Shown here: piece by piece, positions 60,624 to 64,000 of the stretch
Layout of the letters: each line of letters opens with the position of its first letter
How positions within the stretch are numbered: position 1 is the stretch's first letter
Assembly: GCF_012033695.1 (NCBI RefSeq)
Contig: NZ_JAAVJI010000014.1
Coordinates: 1-64,000, forward strand
Origin: Pseudomonas quercus
GTDB taxonomy: Bacteria > Pseudomonadota > Gammaproteobacteria > Pseudomonadales > Pseudomonadaceae
Direction: 5' to 3'
DNA length: 64,000 bases
Translations under genes and position numbers: made by a program
The notes under the pieces: model-generated
What the model was told of the DNA's origin: nothing
Database searches by the model: none
What the model saw: the letters and a program-made list of their open reading frames with translations, nothing else

Positions 60624-61559
60624 ATGAACACTCGCACCGAGGCTGTGAAAGCCTACCTGCTGGACCTGCAAGATCGCATCTGCAAGGCCTTGGAAGATGA
60701 AGACGGCGGCGCTCGCTTTGTGGAAGACGCCTGGGCGCGGCCGGCAGGTGGCGGTGGCCGCACGCGAGTAATCGATGGCGGTACGGTACTGGAAAAAGGC
60801 GGTGTCAATTTCTCCCATGTATACGGGACCGGCCTTCCGCCTTCCGCCAGTGCCCATCGTCCGGAACTGGCAGGGCGTGGGTTCGAGGCTCTGGGTGTTT
60901 CCCTGGTGATGCACCCCCGCAACCCTCATGTGCCGACGTCCCACGCCAACGTACGTTTCTTTATCGCGGAGAAAGAAGGCGAAGCGCCCGTATGGTGGTT
61001 TGGTGGTGGGTTCGACCTCACGCCCTACTATGGCAATGACGCGGACTGTATTCATTGGCACCGGGTGGCTGAACAAGCCTGCGCACCGTTTGGCGAAGAG
61101 GTGTACGCCAATTACAAAGCCTGGTGCGACCGTTATTTCCACCTCAAGCACCGTAATGAACCTCGCGGGGTGGGTGGGTTGTTTTTCGACGACCTCAACC
61201 ACTGGGACTTCGATACCAGTTTTGCCTTTATGCGGGCGATCGGTGATGCCTACCTCGAGGCCTACCTGCCTATCGTGAAGCGCCGCCGGGATACGCCCTG
61301 GACCGATCAGCAAAAAGCCTTCCAGGAGTTTCGACGTGGGCGCTATGTTGAGTTCAACCTGGTGTATGACCGTGGCACGTTGTTTGGCCTGCAGTCGGGC
61401 GGGCGTACCGAGTCGATTCTCATGTCGTTACCCCCCACTGTACGCTGGGGCTACGATTGGAAACCCGAGCCTGGCACTGAGGAGGCTCGCCTGACCGAGT
61501 ACTTCCTGCAGGACCGTGATTGGTTAGGGAAAGGCCCTGCTGCGGGCCTGCAGCCCTGA
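60624..61559 (+). CDS. hemF: Aerobic coproporphyrinogen III oxidase HemF
   Basis: This 311-aa oxygen-dependent enzyme converts coproporphyrinogen III to protoporphyrinogen IX in heme synthesis. Family motifs are GGVNFSHVYG near residue 58, ANVRFFIAEKEG near 108, WWFGGGFDLTPYY near 125 with the metal-site His residues (IHWH), and GGLFFDDLNHWDF near 190. The sequence ends in a short Ala/Gly tail. It lies nine bases before aroE. Confidence 0.96.
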   Translation: MNTRTEAVKAYLLDLQDRICKALEDEDGGARFVEDAWARPAGGGGRTRVIDGGTVLEKGGVNFSHVYGTGLPPSASAHRPELAGRGFEALGVSLVMHPRNPHVPTSHANVRFFIAEKEGEAPVWWFGGGFDLTPYYGNDADCIHWHRVAEQACAPFGEEVYANYKAWCDRYFHLKHRNEPRGVGGLFFDDLNHWDFDTSFAFMRAIGDAYLEAYLPIVKRRRDTPWTDQQKAFQEFRRGRYVEFNLVYDRGTLFGLQSGGRTESILMSLPPTVRWGYDWKPEPGTEEARLTEYFLQDRDWLGKGPAAGLQP

Positions 61560-61568
61560 GGAGTCTAG

Positions 61569-62387
61569 ATGGACCGCTATGTTGTGTTCGGTAACCCCAT
61601 AGGGCATAGCAAGTCGCCCTATATCCATGCGTGCTTTGCCGAGCAGACGGCTCAGCTTATGGAGTACAGGCCGCTACTTGCCCCCCTGGATGCCTTTTCC
61701 GCTACTGCCCGGGTGTTTTTCGAACAAGGCCTGGGCGGCAACGTGACAGTACCTTTCAAAGAAGAAGCCTGGCGCCTGTGTGACATACGTACACCTCGCG
61801 CCGAACGTGCAGGTGCAGTGAACATGCTCAGCCGTCTTGAGGATGGGCGGCTGCAGGGCGACAACACAGACGGCGAGGGCCTTGTGCGCGACCTGTTGCA
61901 CAACTGTGGCATACCCTTGAAGGGCGCGCGCATTGTGCTACTGGGTGCCGGTGGGGCAGCACGCGGCGTGATAGAGCCCTTGCTGGAACAGCACCCAGCC
62001 TCTCTGGTAATCGCCAACCGTACGCTTGAAAAAGCACAAGCCCTTGTGGAGCTGTTTGGTTCGCTTGGTCCAGTGTCTGCTTGCTCGTTCCAGGCGCTGC
62101 AAGGGCCCGTGGACCTGATTATCAATGCCACGGCTGCCAGCCTGGCAGGTGAATTGCCACCCTTGTCGGCAGGCCTAGTCAGCCCTGGCCATACAGCGTG
62201 CTACGACATGATGTACAGCACTTCCCTTACGCCGTTCAATGCCTGGGCATTAGAGAATGGGGCTTCGCAGGCCATCGATGGCCTTGGCATGCTGGTAGAG
62301 CAGGCGGCGGTAGCGTTCCGCAAATGGCGCGGTGTAGACGTATCCACCGCGCCTGTGCTGCAAGCGCTACGTGAAGGCAGCGCTTAG
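61569..62387 (+). CDS. aroE: Shikimate dehydrogenase AroE
   Basis: This 272-aa enzyme reduces 3-dehydroshikimate with NADPH in aromatic amino-acid synthesis. The substrate-binding NPIGHSKSPYIH is at residues 6-17 and the catalytic Lys in GNVTVPFKEEAW near 63. NTDGEGLVRDL lies near 98 and the NADPH loop GAGGAARGVIEPLL near 126. GAG at 61559 serves as ribosome-binding site. It overlaps the convergent downstream gene by four bases. Confidence 0.96.
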   Translation: MDRYVVFGNPIGHSKSPYIHACFAEQTAQLMEYRPLLAPLDAFSATARVFFEQGLGGNVTVPFKEEAWRLCDIRTPRAERAGAVNMLSRLEDGRLQGDNTDGEGLVRDLLHNCGIPLKGARIVLLGAGGAARGVIEPLLEQHPASLVIANRTLEKAQALVELFGSLGPVSACSFQALQGPVDLIINATAASLAGELPPLSAGLVSPGHTACYDMMYSTSLTPFNAWALENGASQAIDGLGMLVEQAAVAFRKWRGVDVSTAPVLQALREGSA

Positions 62388-63565
62388 TTGAACGTAAAGG
62401 GCGGCAGGCCTAGCGCCTTGCGCAGGGCATTCTCGTTGAAAGGAAACGGGTTGGTATCCAGCGTTATGCTGCCCTGCCTGGTATCGAATGCATAAGGGGC
62501 CAAACCTGTGGCAATCCCGATGGCTTGCAGCTCGCACGCTGGAACATTGATGTTACGGCCGAGGTAATTCAAGCTTATGTCGCCTCTGAAAACCGTACCG
62601 TTGATAGAGTTCCAGGCCATGCACAAGCCCCGGTAAAACTCCAGCAAAGGCAATTCCACGGTACCGGCACGGTACGGGGCAAATAGAAGCGTGCCACCGC
62701 TAAGGCCCAGCCCAGGCCTGCCGTTGTCTATGAAATGAGTGCCTTCGTCGCTTTCCTCGGTTGAGGGCAGGTAGGCCGTCCAGCTATTACCTGTCTGCTC
62801 GGTAATACGTACAGGATAGCCACGCCCCGGGCGATCCAGGGCCGCCAACAACGTGCGCCCGATGGGCAGGCGACGTAACAGTTGCAGATAGCTTTCAACT
62901 TCCTGCTTGAACAGGTCGTTGCCTATAACCTCAAGGCCTTTTGCTCCAAGCGTTCGTGCCTCGTCAGGCACTGGTGCAGTCAGCAGGTCATCGCCTTCTG
63001 CATTACGTACCAGCACTGCGCGGTCGCCAGGAGCACCCTTAAGGTAATAGCCGTCGATCACTACTTGGTCTGGCTCAGCGGCTTGAATAAAGGCAAGGCC
63101 TTCGCCAACGGTCACATGGTGGTTTCCCTGGCCCAAGTGGACTTCAGCTAGCCCTGCCCCGGTCTGGAGGCGCGCGGGTCCATTTCCTGTATAGATCACC
63201 AAGGGACAATCTACGTCTGCAGCGACCTGTAGGTTCAATGAGCCGCCTTGTGCGTCCAGGCAAAGCGCCTGGCCTGGCTCCAGGCGTATCGCGAACCGCC
63301 GACCATTGATGGTCAAGCGAGTAACACACAGATATTGTGTCAGCTTGATCTCGTTTTGTGACGCCGTGGTTTTGAAAATGAGCCTGTCAATGAACGTAAC
63401 CAACCCATTACGTGCAGGCAAGTAGTGCTCTCGGCTGACCTCCAGCGTGTCAGCAGAGTAAATACGTGTGTACCGGATCACATGGTGGGGGTAGGCGTCG
63501 TCGTTGAAGGCTTCTTGGAAATAGCCTGACTCATTGCCGGCAATGAACAGCGCAGGGGTTCGCAT
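62384..63565 (-). CDS. M91 (NleD/HopH1-like) family homolog lacking the HExxH zinc motif
   Basis: This is a 393-aa protein without a signal peptide. The first ~180 residues are beta-rich and of unknown fold (FIDRLIFKTT, then GNGPARLQTGAGLAEV). From about residue 220 the sequence follows the order I know from M91 zinc peptidases. It has LLRRLPIGRTLLAAL, then GRPGLGLSGGTLLFAPYRAGT, then EFYRGLCMAWNSINGT, then VPACELQAIGI, and finally NENALRKALGLPP. In M91 enzymes the third segment reads (Y)HEL(C)HAWN with the HExxH zinc site. Here those positions are Arg312, Gly313 and Met316, so zinc hydrolysis is unlikely. It may be a pseudoenzyme or a decayed effector. The assignment is from memory of the family, not from a search. 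Confidence 0.65.
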   Translation of the reverse strand: MRTPALFIAGNESGYFQEAFNDDAYPHHVIRYTRIYSADTLEVSREHYLPARNGLVTFIDRLIFKTTASQNEIKLTQYLCVTRLTINGRRFAIRLEPGQALCLDAQGGSLNLQVAADVDCPLVIYTGNGPARLQTGAGLAEVHLGQGNHHVTVGEGLAFIQAAEPDQVVIDGYYLKGAPGDRAVLVRNAEGDDLLTAPVPDEARTLGAKGLEVIGNDLFKQEVESYLQLLRRLPIGRTLLAALDRPGRGYPVRITEQTGNSWTAYLPSTEESDEGTHFIDNGRPGLGLSGGTLLFAPYRAGTVELPLLEFYRGLCMAWNSINGTVFRGDISLNYLGRNINVPACELQAIGIATGLAPYAFDTRQGSITLDTNPFPFNENALRKALGLPPFTFN

Positions 63566-63652
63566 GGTCGACCTTCCTGGTTCGAAATGATGAGCCAGGA
63601 AGGGTACGTATAGGCCCTTTACCGAGGCGGTAAAGATGTATGGCCGTGCGGG

Positions 63653-64000
63653 TTACAGCGTAGCGGTAACCGCAGGCAAGGCTTCTTTGCCGTCCATGGT
63701 TTTCAGGCCAGCCAGCCAGCTCTTCAGAACGTCAGGGTGAGCCTTGAGCCAAGCCTTGGCCGCCACCGTATTGCTGACTTTGCTGTCAGCTACCTCCGCC
63801 ATGATGGCGTTTTCCATCTCCTGGGTGAAGGTCATCTGGCTGAACAGCTTGGCCACTTCTGGGCAGGCATTGGCGTAACCATTTCGTGTCAGGGTATACA
63901 CGCTACCGGAAGCACCGAAGTAGGCTTCTCCACCGGTGAGATAACGCATTTTCAACTTCACGTTCATGGGGTGGGGTGTCCAACCCAGGAAGGTCACGAA
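63653..64000 (-). CDS. Glycine betaine/choline ABC transporter substrate-binding protein, C-terminus (partial)
   Basis: The frame enters from the right edge and stops at 63653, giving 115 residues. FVTFLGWTPHPMNVKLKMRYL is typical of ChoX/BetX/OpuAC-type periplasmic proteins, where a tryptophan here lies in the aromatic box that binds quaternary amines. The tail is Lys/Ala-rich. It would function with an ATP-binding and a permease subunit encoded to the right of the window. Choline, carnitine or betaine as ligand cannot be separated from this part alone. Confidence 0.82.
   Translation of the reverse strand, partial: FVTFLGWTPHPMNVKLKMRYLTGGEAYFGASGSVYTLTRNGYANACPEVAKLFSQMTFTQEMENAIMAEVADSKVSNTVAAKAWLKAHPDVLKSWLAGLKTMDGKEALPAVTATL

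Noticed and set aside
1..64000. CRISPR arrays, tRNA or rRNA genes, prophage
   Set aside because: No repeat-spacer pattern, no tRNA-like cloverleaf with the usual TTCGA arm, no rRNA sequence and no phage structural genes were seen on reading through.

Overview
The window is the replication-origin region of a Pseudomonas chromosome, most likely a member of the P. putida group. The evidence is the gene order mnmE-mnmG-rsmG-parA-parB-atpIBEFHAGDC-glmU-glmR-glmS on one side of the origin and rpmH/dnaA-dnaN-recF-gyrB on the other. The protein sequences are also of Pseudomonas type (HBM-like chemoreceptor, BkdR-like Lrp regulator, YidC, ClsA, the glyQS-gmhB-plsC cluster). No tRNA, rRNA or CRISPR array was seen.

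Layout. Positions 1-1365 are accessory: a transposase tail, an unrecognised 118-aa protein and a SMI1/KNR4-type protein. Positions 1390-11098 hold housekeeping and envelope genes: a CPA2 antiporter, a hotdog thioesterase, pdxY, a COG0523 GTPase, small exported proteins, cls and a chemoreceptor. Positions 11100-13620 are a second accessory patch beside the glmS attTn7 region, with a GNAT-like gene, an overlapping 64-aa ORF and a decayed IS3-family element. Positions 13619-29289 form a long leftward block covering amino-sugar/UDP-GlcNAc synthesis (glmS, glmR, glmU), the ATP synthase operon, chromosome partitioning (parAB), and rRNA/tRNA modification (rsmG, mnmG). Positions 29290-33700 carry mnmE, yidC, yidD, rnpA and rpmH, also leftward.

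oriC lies at about 33841-34190, between rpmH and dnaA, with an AT-rich segment and eight or nine DnaA boxes. Rightward from it run dnaA, dnaN, recF and gyrB, closed by a strong terminator. Three parS palindromes are visible: two inside recF and one at 6499. A second, smaller cluster of DnaA boxes with an AT-rich stretch lies between mnmG and mnmE.

Positions 40500-64000 hold an orphan 364-aa protein, a BkdR-like regulator divergent from a GMC oxidoreductase and MHS-type transporter, plsC-gmhB-glyS-glyQ, tag, an LpxL-type acyltransferase, and the trkA-rsmB-fmt-def cluster. These are followed by a LysM protein, dprA and tsaC, then qor, hemF and aroE. After aroE comes a protein that looks like an M91 (NleD/HopH1-type) metallopeptidase whose HExxH motif has been lost, and the C-terminus of a choline/betaine-type ABC substrate-binding protein cut by the window edge.

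Most of the window is conserved core. The least ordinary items are the M91-like pseudoenzyme, the orphan 364-aa protein, the second DnaA-box cluster, the strong excess of perfect DnaA boxes across the region, the palindromes at the Lrp/GMC promoter and the two small accessory patches.
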